Positions 1 through 8,559 are shown, counted from the stretch's first letter. The stretch: 64,000 bases of DNA from a virus (IMGVR_UViG_3300028581_000001:1-64000); one strand, 5' to 3'. A program made the numbers and translations. The notes: a model not told the origin generated them from the letters alone.

Positions 1-510
1 TTCTGCACTTCATCAATTAATATTCATAGAAATACTTGCTCTTCAAGAACTATCTCAACTAATAACTGCAAATACCCAATTTCAAGAATTTACAGTAGAT
101 GTGGATTGGTAGACATTAATTCAATAAACTGTAGTTAAATAGAGTGTAATTTTTCAATTACTATCTGTTAGTAATTCAAAAGGATAAGATAATCAGCTGG
201 ATTCTTTATCTATCATAAATTGTCTTGTTGTCCCTGTAGCTTTAAACCATACAAAACAAGTCCGAGCAGTTAATCAAGCATCAAGAAAGGTTGGGTGTGA
301 AAAATAATTAGCTGTACTAAATCAACTAAATCAAGCACTATTTCATAGCCTATCAGTTCATATTGTAGGAGTTCAAGTCTTAGTTAGATTATATGTTCAA
401 GTGTATTCTGTTGTATCAGCTCAATTAGCAAACTTCCAATAAGCTATTAGTCAGGTTATTGGTGGAGTTCAAGTTGATTTTCCAGTTCATATAAATAAAG
501 GTAGCATCAT
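1..510 (-). CDS. Tail-fibre-like protein with LamG/ConA-like lectin domain (partial, cut by left edge)
   Basis: First 170 codons of a gene whose 3' end lies outside the window. Read with TGA=Gly it begins MMLPLF and runs into a pattern typical of laminin-G/concanavalin-A-like lectin folds: LIAYWKFANGAD near residue 24, then TARTCFVWFKATG, and later a GNWVFAVISGD strand. Such domains bind sugars and are common on phage fibres, so a receptor-binding role is inferred. It starts 2 bases after the stop of the beta-propeller fibre gene and belongs to the same fibre operon. The family is a pattern match by eye; a different jelly-roll fold is possible. Confidence 0.75.
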
Positions 511-512
511 AA

Positions 513-2093
513 TTAGAAATTGTTAAGTGCTCATACTAAGTCCCATTTTGAGTCAGTAGTATTCCATATAAACTGCATATAAAGAGTTTTACTTAAAATT
601 GTAGTTGTAGGAAGTGCTAAATCAGATGATGCTCTAAATTGACTACCATAAGTTAAAGCTCTTGCAGTTCAATTGTCTTTTATTCTAATAACCATAACTT
701 GTCAATTCACAGGACTTCAAGATGGATTATTAAATAATAAAGCTCAGGCTTGTGCAGTTATACAGAAGAAATCTTGTCCTGTTGAACCTACATTAATTGA
801 AGTTCAAGTATCTGTTGTAAAACTTGTAAAAGTATTATCTCTAGGAACTATCCTTTTATATAATAAATCATTAGTAGAAGTTTCTGTTACAAGTCAAGTT
901 CATCAAGTAGTTAAATCAGTATTTACTTGTACTCCTGTCAATATTTTTCAAAGTGTTTCTCAAAATGTAACTACATATAAATATGTTCAGTCTGATACAC
1001 TAGAAAGTCATCAGTCTGTAAGTCAAACTAAACTATATATAGTCTCTACTCAAGCAAGAGTAAATTTTGTTAAGTCGGCAGTATAGTGAGTAATCCATAA
1101 AACCGTTCAGTCAAAATATAATGAAGACTGTGAACCTGTGGTTATTGGATATGTATTAAGTTCGGTTCAAGTAGTATCTATTTGCGAAAGTATATCAGTA
1201 TATAAAATCCATAAATCAGTTCAGTCAAAAGTAATTGAAGTTCCATTTGACTGTGAAACTGTATATGGAGTTTCTACTCAAACTGTTGTTATTTTTGAAA
1301 CTGTATTATCTTTATTTACTGTCCATAAATCAGTTCAGTCAAAAGTTATAGCATTTGATGATTTTGTTATTGGATAGTGAGTAAATGTTCAAGCAGGAGA
1401 AATCTTTGTGATATATCACTGCATTCATATCCAGTCAAATCAGCAAGTCCACATATTAACTCAGTCAAATACAATACTTATAGGAATGTAAGTCATTCAG
1501 GCATATTCTGTTATAGTTCAGGTAGGTGCTACTTTGGCAATTGCTTGGCCAAATATTCATGTAACCCACATATTCGTTCAGTCAAAAGCTATTTTCTGTG
1601 GTCAAAATCAAGGAGAGAAAGTATAAGTGGTAACTACTCAAGCTGTTGTAACTTTTGCGATAAGTTCTCATCATATTTCACATACTACCCATAAATCAGT
1701 TCAGTCAAAAGCCACTGACACTGCTCATAATAAACTTCAGGATCATAAATCAGTGTAACTTTTTACAGTATCCACTATACTTAATCATTCTCAATTTACT
1801 CAAAGATTTTGTAGTGCAGTTTTGTAATCAGTTAATCAAGAAAGATTTTCTGATTTAAGCATATCTCATGATCATCAAACTACTGTATATGTACTTCAAC
1901 TCCATCTATAACTAAGTGAAGTGTCAATTGCTACATATATCTTTCCTGATTCTCATGTAACAGGAAAAGCTGCTAAATCTGCATATTCAAGAACATCATC
2001 AATGTAACTAGGTAGATTAGCTTCTGGAACTAATCAATTAACTAGTCAATCATTTTTAACTTCTCATAATATTGCATCGTATATAACTCACAT
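513..2093 (-). CDS. Tail fibre with internal beta-propeller (Vgb/NHL/SMP-30-like repeats)
   Basis: 526 residues. After a head of about 120 residues comes a series of at least six repeats of about 40-45 residues, each with the core FDGTDLWVV or a close variant (FDGTNMWVT, FDGVNMWTC, FDGTVLWIT) and a ...SKITTTG... strand. This is the spacing of a beta-propeller of the virginiamycin-B-lyase/NHL type. In DNA the repeat is the antisense of a ccataaatcagttcagtc unit seen from 1090 to 1700. The last 120 residues (FRASSDLALPTTTI, LYMQFIWNTTDSKWDLVG) look like a phage fibre C-terminal domain. The GT/GV glycines are TGA. Probably an adhesion or glycan-binding fibre; enzymatic activity cannot be judged. 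Confidence 0.85.
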
Positions 2094-2117
2094 TGTTTTA
2101 AAAGGTTATTAATAAAA

Positions 2118-2369
2118 TTATACTGTAGATAAATAAGTATATGAAGCTCTATTATCCCATTCAAATTTCATATCTCATGATTCTTTTCAGTTTACTATTG
2201 GAAATTCTTCTGATGTTGTGTCTCAAGCTATTACTATAGCTTTAATACTCCAACCTGCTTCTGATGGTAGAGTTCAAATTAAAGCTGTTCAAACATATAC
2301 TAATGCAGGATCTGTAGAATCTGTATATGTTTTAATATTTGTAAGATTTTTTCAATATGCATTATCCAT
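2118..2369 (-). CDS. Small fibre-associated virion protein
   Basis: 83 residues starting MDNAYGKNL. It contains YVGTALIGTLPSEAGWSIK, the pattern of small proteins found beside phage tail fibres (a YxG.A..GT...GW.I.. core). It ends 24 bases before the propeller fibre starts, in the same operon, just after the terminator that follows the preceding gene. A structural or chaperone role for the fibre is inferred from position and composition. Confidence 0.7.
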
Positions 2370-2443
2370 ATTTTAAGTTTGTTAATAATAATAAAATAAT
2401 TATATTTAATTATTTATAGTATGCAAGAATTTTTCACATAAAA

Positions 2444-2472
2444 TAAAAATCCCTGCGTATAACAGGGATCAG
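2444..2472 (-). terminator. Rho-independent terminator (minus strand)
   Basis: Inverted repeat ATCCCTG / CAGGGAT with a 7-base loop. On the minus strand it is followed by TTTTTATTTT. It lies between the genes at 2490-2801 and 2118-2369, so it separates or attenuates transcription into the fibre genes. Confidence 0.8.
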
Positions 2473-2489
2473 TATTTTTTGTATTTATA

Positions 2490-2801
2490 TTAGGCCCAAG
2501 CAGCGATATCAACTCAAGTAGCATCAGTAGCAAGTTTAGCAGTAGTAATAGAAAGATCTGGAATATTAACTGCATTGGATTCTAGAACCCAAGCTGAACC
2601 ACTCCATTTATAAAATCTCCCTGACTGAACATCCTCTCTTATCTCATAAAGCACATTTCCTACTGTAGGAAAACTAGATGAACTAGGAGTAACATCACCA
2701 TCAAGAACCCATGTTAGGGTAGAATCAAATCTATAAGTTAATCCATCAGCAGGATCGACCCTTGTTTCTCATACGAGAACATTATGTGTAGGTAACGACA
2801 T
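2490..2801 (-). CDS. Short fibre/decoration protein
   Basis: 103 residues, start MSLPTHNVLVGETR. The middle has the phage-fibre signature GRFYKWSGSAWVLES, common in short tail-fibre or capsid-decoration proteins, and the C-terminus is ITTAKLATDATGVDIAAWA. Terminator-like hairpins stand on both sides, so it may be transcribed as its own unit. Function inferred from motif and neighbours only. Confidence 0.7.
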
Positions 2802-2821
2802 AAAAATAAATTTTAAAATAT

Positions 2822-2848
2822 AAAGCGTAACAAATAAGTTACGCCTAT
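2822..2848 (-). terminator. Terminator-like hairpin (minus strand)
   Basis: GCGTAAC / GTTACGC inverted repeat with a 6-base loop, followed on the minus strand by TTTATATTTT. It sits between the gene ending at 2889 and the gene starting at 2801. Confidence 0.7.
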
Positions 2849-2888
2849 AGTATATATATATATTCAAATAAAAAGAAAATTTATTTTC

Positions 2889-3143
2889 TTAAATGGTAGT
2901 TTTTTTTAGATTATCAGTAGTGTTTGGAATTGTCTGTCCACATGTAGGGCACACATTCTTAGTTAATCTAGGATCTTTTGGTTTACCTAAATTTCATTCA
3001 TCTATTATAAACTTCATTCAATCACTAACTGTATCAGGTGTAAATCTAGGATTAATTCTTTTGACATTAGGATCAATTCCCTGATTAGGGAATGCAAGCT
3101 TGATCTTTTTCTGCATTGGAGTGTAAGGTGGTAGTGTTACCAT
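2889..3143 (-). CDS. Small protein with a CPTCG knuckle
   Basis: 84 residues, start MVTLPPYTPMQKKIK. One Cys pair near the C-terminus (NVCPTCGQTIP) resembles half of a zinc ribbon; a second pair is absent, so dimerisation or a non-metal role is possible. It is the first gene of the fibre block, after the large non-coding region on its upstream side. No family recognised. Confidence 0.7.
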
Positions 3144-3354
3144 AATTCTTTTGTTAATAATAATGTTATTACATTATATTTTTTTATATGTGTATGTAAA
3201 TATTTTTTTCTGTAATCTTCTGTAATTTTTTGTAATAATATTTATTGTAGTAGTATACTTTATTTTTTTATGTGCAGTCAGATTATGTTTAGACGACATA
3301 ATACATATAAATATACATAGGACATAATAGCCCCATGAAAATACAAAAATAAAT
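3144..3354. other. AT-rich intergenic stretch, nothing recognised
   Basis: T-rich and A-rich runs with several copies of tgtaat/ctgtaa. No code-25 ORF with a convincing product was found on either strand. It may hold the promoter of the fibre block, but no consensus stands out. Confidence 0.5.
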
Positions 3355-3482
3355 ATAGACAAGAAAAAAAGAAGAAGAAAAAATAAAGAATAAGAAAAAT
3401 AAAAAATAAAATAATAATAATAAGAGAGACAATAGAAGAAAAGAATAAAGAAGGAATAAATAAAAAGGAATAATAAACACAC
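3355..3482. other. Purine-rich (A/G) tract of about 125 bases
   Basis: The plus strand here is almost free of pyrimidines except scattered T: runs such as agaaaaaaagaagaagaaaa and ataataataataagagaga. On the minus strand it gives a pyrimidine tract that the standard code reads as a Phe/Leu/Ser-rich ORF, judged an artefact. Such asymmetric tracts can form triplexes or mark origins; no function is shown. Confidence 0.6.
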
Positions 3483-3660
3483 ACAGTAAATAGGTAAAGG
3501 GGTCACTAGAAAAAACACGAAAGGGGTCAGAGTAAATTAGTAATAGTAATAGTAATAGTAATAATATATATAGTAAATATAATATAATAATATATATATA
3601 AATATATATATTATATATTAGTATATATAGATATATACTATATATTAATGTTGACTATCG
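3483..3660. repeat. Direct decamer repeat, TAATAG repeats and a TA-rich run
   Basis: The decamer AAAGGGGTCA occurs at 3496-3505 and 3520-3529. A taatag hexamer is repeated three to four times from about 3538, followed by roughly 80 bases that are nearly pure A/T with alternating TATATA blocks and self-complementary segments. An easily melted segment such as an origin would look like this, but no initiator sites are recognised. Confidence 0.6.
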
Positions 3661-3689
3661 TCAATAACTCTTTATAAAAGATTTAACAG

Positions 3690-4195
3690 AAATAACAATA
3701 ACCCCTGCTTAAGGACTAGTCCTTATGAACCTAATAAGCTGTATGCTTATAAACTACATTCCTTTCTAAAGGAAGCGAAGTTGCATTGTTCTGTGCCGTA
3801 TGCTGTACGCATTTAGCACGCTGTCGGTTCCCAAACTTTATAACATCAAATCTCGAACTGAAGTGGGAAGTAAAGCCTTGCCTGAAAGGTACCAATCTGC
3901 TAGGGGATACGTTATGCTTCCACAAATGGCAAAGCTCTTTGGGGCAATAGAAATCTCCATGCAATAAGATGTTGGGGAGATATCTTATTAACTAGAAAAT
4001 TATTAGGGTGGTGGTCGGTGGAAGGTGGTGGCTCTTATTGTAAACAAGTGGCGAGCGACAGCGAGCCACATCTTTCGAAGAAAGATAATACAGCCATGAG
4101 GATTGAGAAAAAAAAGACCATCAATGAAGGCGTTGCCTTCATGTATTATATCAATAGATTTTATACCATACGCAAATAAAACCAAAGTGTATTTG
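3690..4195. other. GC-richer structured island without a recognisable gene
   Basis: This segment stands out from its surroundings in base composition and inverted repeats. Visible structures: palindrome AAGGACTAGTCCTT (about 3711-3724); CCTTT/AAAGG pair; ATCTCC/GGGGAGAT pair around 3948-3983; G-rich block gggtggtggtcggtgg (about 4005-4031); GTGGC/GCCAC pair; ATCTTTC-GAA-GAAAGAT hairpin; and ATGAAGGC-GTT-GCCTTCAT (4124-4142), an 8-bp stem with a 3-base loop. Two short minus-strand ORFs cross it but look like chance. It may be a structured RNA or a horizontally acquired remnant. Confidence 0.55.
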
Positions 4196-4692
4196 GCTAA
4201 TAATTATTTATAAGTTCTTAGTTAATTTCTATCGGCTTGTCTTTGTCTGACAGTCTGCATTTAAATTTACTTTGATATGTTAAGTCTTGGCTTCTACTTC
4301 TTATCAGTCGTCTTCTTCGGCTTACCATTTGGCAGTCTGCAACTTCTTACTGATGTGAACATTATATATTTATCAGATAATAAGTCAAATTAAAATTAAT
4401 AATTGGCATAACAATGCTATTATTTTAATAAGTAATTAAAAAATAACTGTAAAAAAGTTAGTACAACCAAACTAATCCAGACAAGCACAAGAGATGACGA
4501 ATTACTGTCATATAACTGGTAGTATTTAGACATTAAAATTAACTGTTTCTTGAAACATATGATAAGAAAAGATATAGTCCTATGTTATGTTAGTATTTAT
4601 TTATGTGATTGTTTATTATATATAGTACATAGTACTTAGTTAGAGGTTATATATAATACATTATAGTAATACACAATCGCCGACAAAAATGA
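4196..4692. other. Intergenic region, no gene recognised
   Basis: Mostly AT-rich. The nonamer CAGTCTGCA occurs twice (about 4252 and 4333). A short run aagatatagtcc near 4568 recalls a group I intron element, but the matching partner segments are not visible. No convincing code-25 ORF was found on either strand. Confidence 0.5.
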
Positions 4693-4740
4693 TCTACAAA
4701 AAAGAACCTAGTTCAAGAAAGATGTTAGGTTCTTTTAGAT
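4693..4740. terminator. Bidirectional terminator
   Basis: AAAGAACCTA and TAGGTTCTTT arms around a loop of about 14 bases, with T runs on both strands. It closes the small gene at 4756-4842 on the minus strand. Confidence 0.75.
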
Positions 4741-4755
4741 ATATGTAGGGAAGTA

Positions 4756-4842
4756 TTATTTACAACCTTTCTTTCAAGGTTTACATGCTCATCATTTCTT
4801 TCATGGAACAGGCATAGATTTCTTTGGTGCACATTTTGCCAT
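4756..4842 (-). CDS. Tiny Lys/Gly/Cys-rich peptide
   Basis: 28 residues: MAKCAPKKSMPVPGKKGG followed by ACKPGKKGCK. Three Cys, nine Lys and four to five Gly, most of the glycines coded by TGA. It lies alone between two terminators, which supports independent expression. No family recognised; nucleic-acid or metal binding are both compatible with its composition. Because it is short it could also be a chance ORF. Confidence 0.5.
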
Positions 4843-4910
4843 AGCAATATAATTAATAATTAATGTAATTATTATATTATTATTATATGATAATGCAAAT
4901 GTTTTTTGAA

Positions 4911-4936
4911 AAAAAAGATAGCCTAAGCTATCTATA
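4911..4936 (-). terminator. Rho-independent terminator (minus strand)
   Basis: GATAGC-CTAA-GCTATC hairpin followed on the minus strand by TTTTTTTT. It follows the stop of the small gene at 4941-5039. Confidence 0.8.
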
Positions 4937-4940
4937 AAAC

Positions 4941-5039
4941 TTATTTTATCTTAAAGAAATTTTTCTTATGTACATATCTATTGACTTCAGTATCAGTTGC
5001 CTGAACTTCAACTCAATCAATCTCTCCTGTTCTATACAT
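4941..5039 (-). CDS. Small hypothetical protein
   Basis: 32 residues, start MYRTGEIDGVEVQA, end YVHKKNFFKIK. Charged, no motif recognised. It is flanked by a terminator on each side, which favours a real small gene over chance. Confidence 0.5.
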
Positions 5040-5040
5040 T

Positions 5041-5069
5041 TAAAACAGTAAAACAGTAAAACAGTAAAA
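5041..5069. repeat. Tandem 9-base repeat AAAACAGTA x3
   Basis: Three head-to-tail copies directly beside a terminator. Possibly a slippage product or a protein-binding array. Confidence 0.8.
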
Positions 5070-5070
5070 G

Positions 5071-5108
5071 AAAAAAAAGACCTGCAAATTTAGCAGGTCT
5101 TTTTATTT
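5071..5108. terminator. Bidirectional terminator
   Basis: GACCTGC / GCAGGTC stem flanked by A8 on one side and T5 on the other, so it can act on both strands. It follows the gene at 5118-5546. Confidence 0.85.
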
Positions 5109-5117
5109 ATCAGAATA

Positions 5118-5546
5118 TTATTTAAATGAATCTAGTAAAACTTGATTAACAATAGTAAAAGTATTATCAGTATTAACAGTAGCTATTGGAAAGAAATTAC
5201 TTACACGATTATCTTTACTTCAAGTGCGAGTAACCTGAGATATATTACCATTATCATAACAGGTAAGATATCAATCTTTCTTTGTCAATTTACAAGAAGC
5301 ATTTCAGACTTTTGTTTTAACAGATTCGATTACTCAATCAGCATTAACTTTATCTTCGAATTTAGCTTCCATAATTTCAGGTTCTGTATTAGCAACAGGA
5401 ACAGAGAACTTATTAATAAAAGCTTGAAGAAGAATTTTAGGATTAGCAAAAGAAAACTTTTCAATTGCCTGTTGAAGACTTTCCATTATAGGTTCATCAG
5501 CAAGAGTAACTTCTACTGGAACAATCTTAAGTTGTAATAGTGCCAT
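5118..5546 (-). CDS. Hypothetical protein
   Basis: 142 residues. The ATG at 5546 (MALLQLKIVPVEV) is preferred over the one 10 codons upstream because the sequence ahead is low complexity. Two-part protein: a helical N-terminal half (MESLQQAIEKFSFANPK) and a beta-rich C-terminal half with VGNASCKLTKKDGYLTCYD and SKDNRVSNFF. No family recognised. It is a single-gene unit ending in the terminator at 5071-5108. Confidence 0.75.
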
Positions 5547-6252
5547 ATATTTATAAAGGTTAAAAGATAAAGGCAACAGTATACATAAAAAGTATACAAA
5601 GAATTTTATACATATATAATATTATTTTATTAAACACATAGTGTTTTATAAAACAGTTCTTTGTAAACAGACAGATATAATAATCTGCTAGATATAAACC
5701 ATTTCATTTTCTACAAAGTCCATATAGTTTTATACTATTAAACACCCAAGTTGCACTTGTATTAATTTGTATACAGTAAACAACTTATTAATTTAATAGC
5801 AACAGCATCAATAAGATACTATAGTCTTATATATTATTTGATCGCATTTAACTAGCGAGTTCTAGCTTCTCCCTATAGGGTGCTTGAACATAATATATAA
5901 GATACAGTATCTTATAATAATATAGGCAGCTTAACGCCAATAAACAAACATAGCATATATTGTAAGCTAATATATGTGTTTGTTTATCTTTTTATATTAT
6001 TATAAGATAGTATTTACTAATTTGATCCCATCTAGATTTTTCTTCAGTTTATCCAATTAGTAGAATAAACTATAAATAAGAATTAGTCGCGGCTCTTATT
6101 AGCCCGAACATAAGCCCCTCAGCTTGACTTATGTTCTTCTGTTTGGTTCGTTGTATTTTTTATCCTGCCCAACCCCTTTGGCAGTTTTTACATTATACAT
6201 AAGCTGTTCGTGTATAAAAGGTTTTATAGTCTTTACTGACTTAAAATATATC
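5547..6252. other. Non-coding region rich in inverted repeats
   Basis: No code-25 gene seen. Structures in order: GTATAC pair at 5579-5597; ATAAGATAC/GTATCTTAT at 5897-5915; a two-tier hairpin at 5941-5986 (TAAACAAACA/TGTTTGTTTA outside, CATATATT/AATATATG inside, 7-base loop); AATAAGA/TCTTATT near 6076-6100; GAACATAAG/CTTATGTTC at 6106-6136. A partial copy of the early promoter-like element (ctttgtaaacag) lies near 5662. Probably regulatory or small RNAs. Confidence 0.6.
5941..5986. ncRNA. Long two-tier hairpin
   Basis: Outer arms TAAACAAACA and TGTTTGTTTA pair perfectly over 10 bp. A 3-base bulge (tag) on one side is followed by an 8-bp inner stem CATATATT/AATATATG and loop gtaagct. The sequence is AT-rich but the pairing is too long for chance. 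No open reading frame is near, so an RNA or cruciform role is inferred. Confidence 0.55.
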
Positions 6253-6294
6253 AATAGGTTTTATACCTCTAAATAAAACTTACCTTTGTAAACA
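6253..6294 (-). promoter_or_regulatory. Hairpin-flanked TATAAAA promoter-like element, copy 1
   Basis: Plus-strand order: AGG, ttttata, CCT, 18 bases from the core to ctttgtaaacaa. On the minus strand this is TTGTTTACAAAG, spacer, then TATAAAA inside an inverted repeat. Here the arms pair only 3-4 bp. It lies just downstream of the stop at 6296, so it would drive leftward transcription into the structured region. Confidence 0.65.
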
Positions 6295-6295
6295 A

Positions 6296-6505
6296 CTAAT
6301 AATCTAAACCCCTACTAATGAGTTCTTCTTTCAATGCAGATACAAATGGACAAAGCCATTCTATGTATCTATCATCAAAATCAAATTCAAATTCTTTATC
6401 AATCTTTTCAGATAGATAAAGTCTATATGAATTAAGTAAGTGTTTATTAGAGTAGGTCTCAATATATTTAATATTGATATCTACTCATTGTAATGTTTGA
6501 GACAT
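6296..6505 (-). CDS. Hypothetical protein
   Basis: 69 residues, start MSQTLQGVDINIKYIETYS, end ALKEELISRGLDY. Acidic with FEFDFDDRYIEWLCPF in the middle. No family recognised. It is followed by promoter-like copy 1 and preceded by the branched RNA element at 6775-6892. Confidence 0.7.
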
Positions 6506-6594
6506 AATTTTTTAAATTATATATTATTGGTGGACTGGCTTACCAAAGATCAGGTAAGACTAACATAAAATAATTTATGTACGCAGCCCATAAA

Positions 6595-6637
6595 AAGATT
6601 AAGGCTGTACACAGCTGTACTAAAACTCCTTAATCTT
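6595..6637. ncRNA. Perfect 10-bp hairpin with inner repeat
   Basis: AAGATTAAGG (6595-6604) pairs with CCTTAATCTT (6628-6637). The 23-base loop contains gctgtac twice (ctgtacacagctgtac), which can itself fold. Non-coding context. Confidence 0.6.
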
Positions 6638-6774
6638 ATATGATATATTATACTGCTATCAACAGTTGAATACTTTAGAGATAATATATATCCCATTCGC
6701 AAAAGTATTTCTCAAGCTACATTTTTTAATTAAGCTTTATTGACTGAGTATACTACGTATAGTTTACCACTGCA

Positions 6775-6892
6775 GTCTCAAGTATCAGGCGAGTCTCTCT
6801 CTCGCATGAGACCTATGAATGCAGGCATAGGTTGCTCGTATAGTATTGAAATTCTGCAGTTCAATACTACGCAAACAACCTACGCCTGAGAC
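6775..6892. ncRNA. Branched structured element with alternative pairing
   Basis: GTCTCA (6775-6780) can pair with TGAGAC at 6807-6812, enclosing GCGAG/CTCGC, or with TGAGAC at 6887-6892. CAGGCATAGGTTG (6822-6834) pairs with CAACCTACGCCTG (6876-6888) with one wobble, enclosing TAGTATTGAA/TTCAATACTA (6841-6869). CCTATG/CATAGG is a competing local hairpin. Mutually exclusive folds are the hallmark of switch-like leaders. It lies in the 392-base gap 6506-6897 between the genes at 6898 and 6505, so a cis-acting leader or a separate RNA are both possible. Confidence 0.6.
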
Positions 6893-6897
6893 ATAGT

Positions 6898-7128
6898 CTA
6901 TTTACAATTTTGATTTTGTTCTTGAATAAGTTCAGAAAGAATAATATCATTAGAACTTCTTTCGATTTTATTTTGAAGATCAAAACAATAAACATTTTTA
7001 TTAACATTATGAAACCATAATGCTAAACAAATAAATATAGTAATGATTCAAACTATCAATCATTGAACACAGCCTTTTATAAAAGCTGTTTTACGAGAAC
7101 ATACTCTCGTCTTATTAAATTGATTCAT
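6898..7128 (-). CDS. Small membrane protein with one TM helix
   Basis: 76 residues: basic N-terminus MNQFNKTRVCSRK, one hydrophobic helix at about residues 21-40 (GLIVGIITIFICLALWF), and a polar C-terminal tail. Ends with TAG. Type II topology and a spanin- or lysis-accessory role are possible; no family recognised. It is the last gene of a run from 8477. Confidence 0.7.
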
Positions 7129-7134
7129 TTGTAT

Positions 7135-7542
7135 TTATTTATTATTATTAAATACATTTCAAGAGTTAGATGAATACATCTTAATCTCATTTAAGAGTTT
7201 AAGATTATATTCTCTAACTTCAAGAAGTTCTTTTTCTTTTGCATTAAGTTCTCTGTCTCTTACAGCTTTATATTCTGTAAAAGTATCAGAGAATCATTCA
7301 GCAATATTAATAGATTTATGCCGAGTATCTCTCATAGATTTATTATCATTGATCACCACTTTAGTATCAGCTTCTTTACTTTTAATTTTTAATTTCAAAG
7401 TAATATTGGCTGACCTTAAAGTAGGATGTTCAATTATAAACATAGCATCATCTGATATTTGAACTACTGTTTTAACTACAGTAGCTATGGTTATGTTATC
7501 TGCAACAGATTCAACAATACCATATGCTTCTTGTTTATTCAT
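7135..7542 (-). CDS. Hypothetical coiled-coil protein
   Basis: 135 residues, start MNKQEAYGIVESVADNI. Beta-rich first half, then a charged helical second half (TEYKAVRDRELNAKEKELLE) likely to form a coiled coil. One in-frame TGA near residue 83 (NIAEGFSDTF) would truncate it in the standard code. 6 bases separate it from the downstream membrane-protein gene. Confidence 0.75.
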
Positions 7543-7550
7543 AATTAATT

Positions 7551-8477
7551 TTATTTAATACGAAATATAAAGTTCTCGTCAATAGTTTGACGTAGAACAA
7601 CTGACATGCAATTCAATACATTATTATTCCATCTCTCTAATGAAGTTGCATAGTAACTAGGATCACCTCAACCTCAAGGACTAAGACTTCAAACAGATTG
7701 CTTATGTCAAAGCAAATCATTATTTAAAGTTTTAAAAATCGCACGAACTCAAGATTCAAGAGTAGGAAATGAAACTTTATTTCATCTATCATTGTTGCCT
7801 ACATTACCTATATTATTTTTTGTTTTAGTATGTCTTCAGATTGTAGTGTCAGCCCGAGATATACATAACCCAAGTTCTTTCTTTATCTTAAAATCTTTTT
7901 CTGCACGAATCCAGTACTCAACTGGAACCTTAGCATTCAAAGTAATTTCTTCAAAAGAAGAACCATATAATTCAGACCTAGGTTTTGTTTCTCAAAAACT
8001 TGTGTAACCCCATCAATCTTTAAATACTCTTTTAGGAATTATCTTTTTGATGGAGGGTACTGGACTTATAGCCCCTGTTGCAACTCATGAATTAATGAAA
8101 CCAGTAAGTGTAGATCAAGTAGAAACTATATTAAAGTTAATTCTTATTGTATTAGAATTAATCTTATAAAAAGAATCAATAGATTTCACAATTCATGTTT
8201 GACTATTTCATTTAATTATTGCTTCTATATATATTTGATCAGCAATAACAGATTGTAATTTAGCTTCTAATTCTGTTCTTGTATTTAAAGTAACAGATAA
8301 ATCAGCAGAAGCTTGATTAATAATATTAGCTCTTATGTATTCAGGATTGCTAATCCTATTTATATAAGAAGTTATTGTAACAAAAGTATAAACAAAAACA
8401 AAAAGAACAATAGTAATTATAGATTTTATCTTGGCTCATGCGAGTAAGTCTATAATTTTAATTTTAAAATTTTCCAT
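7551..8477 (-). CDS. Membrane-anchored lysozyme-like protein (putative peptidoglycan hydrolase)
   Basis: 308 residues. One TM helix at about residues 19-38 (IITIVLFVFVYTFVTI), a coiled-coil-like segment to about 110, then an extracytoplasmic domain. The last 90 residues carry KNNIGNVGNNDRG, LESGVRAIFKTLNN, SPGGGGDPSYYATS and ERWNNNVLNCM, a pattern I associate with lysozyme-like/glucosaminidase-type muralytic domains (NNxGNVG...G...). The family call is by recall of this pattern and is not certain. It heads a minus-strand run with two small genes downstream; a lysis or cell-entry role is inferred. Confidence 0.6.
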
Positions 8478-8559
8478 GTTTATATAAAAGTTAAATAATA
8501 AAATATGGAACTTACGATACTATTTTACATTCGTATACTTACGAACTATAAAATAATAT

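Noticed and set aside
673-1694. Plus-strand ORFs of 79-137 residues
   Set aside because: They lie antisense to the beta-propeller fibre gene, whose minus-strand frame is complete with TGA=Gly; their Val/Ser-rich repeats simply mirror the fibre repeats.
3174-3518. Phe/Leu/Ser-rich minus-strand ORFs
   Set aside because: They are the antisense of the purine tract; three overlapping frames give the same hydrophobic composition, which is a sign of low-complexity DNA.
3731-3964. Minus-strand 77-residue ORF with several Cys and His
   Set aside because: Composition looks like chance translation of the structured GC-richer island; no motif spacing for a zinc finger and no neighbours.
3935-3990. IS200/IS605-type right end with ATCTCC/GGGGAGAT hairpin
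   Set aside because: No TnpA or TnpB coding sequence and no second end found, so the resemblance is not enough.
4003-4185. Minus-strand 60-residue ORF
   Set aside because: Crosses hairpins and a G-rich block; protein shows no pattern and starts inside a degenerate promoter-like segment.
4560-4600. Group I intron-like aagatatagtcc element
   Set aside because: The required partner elements and flanking exons could not be found nearby.
5142-5537. Plus-strand 131-residue ORF
   Set aside because: Antisense to the 5118-5546 gene, with Ile/Ser/Phe-rich composition typical of antisense reading of AT-rich genes.
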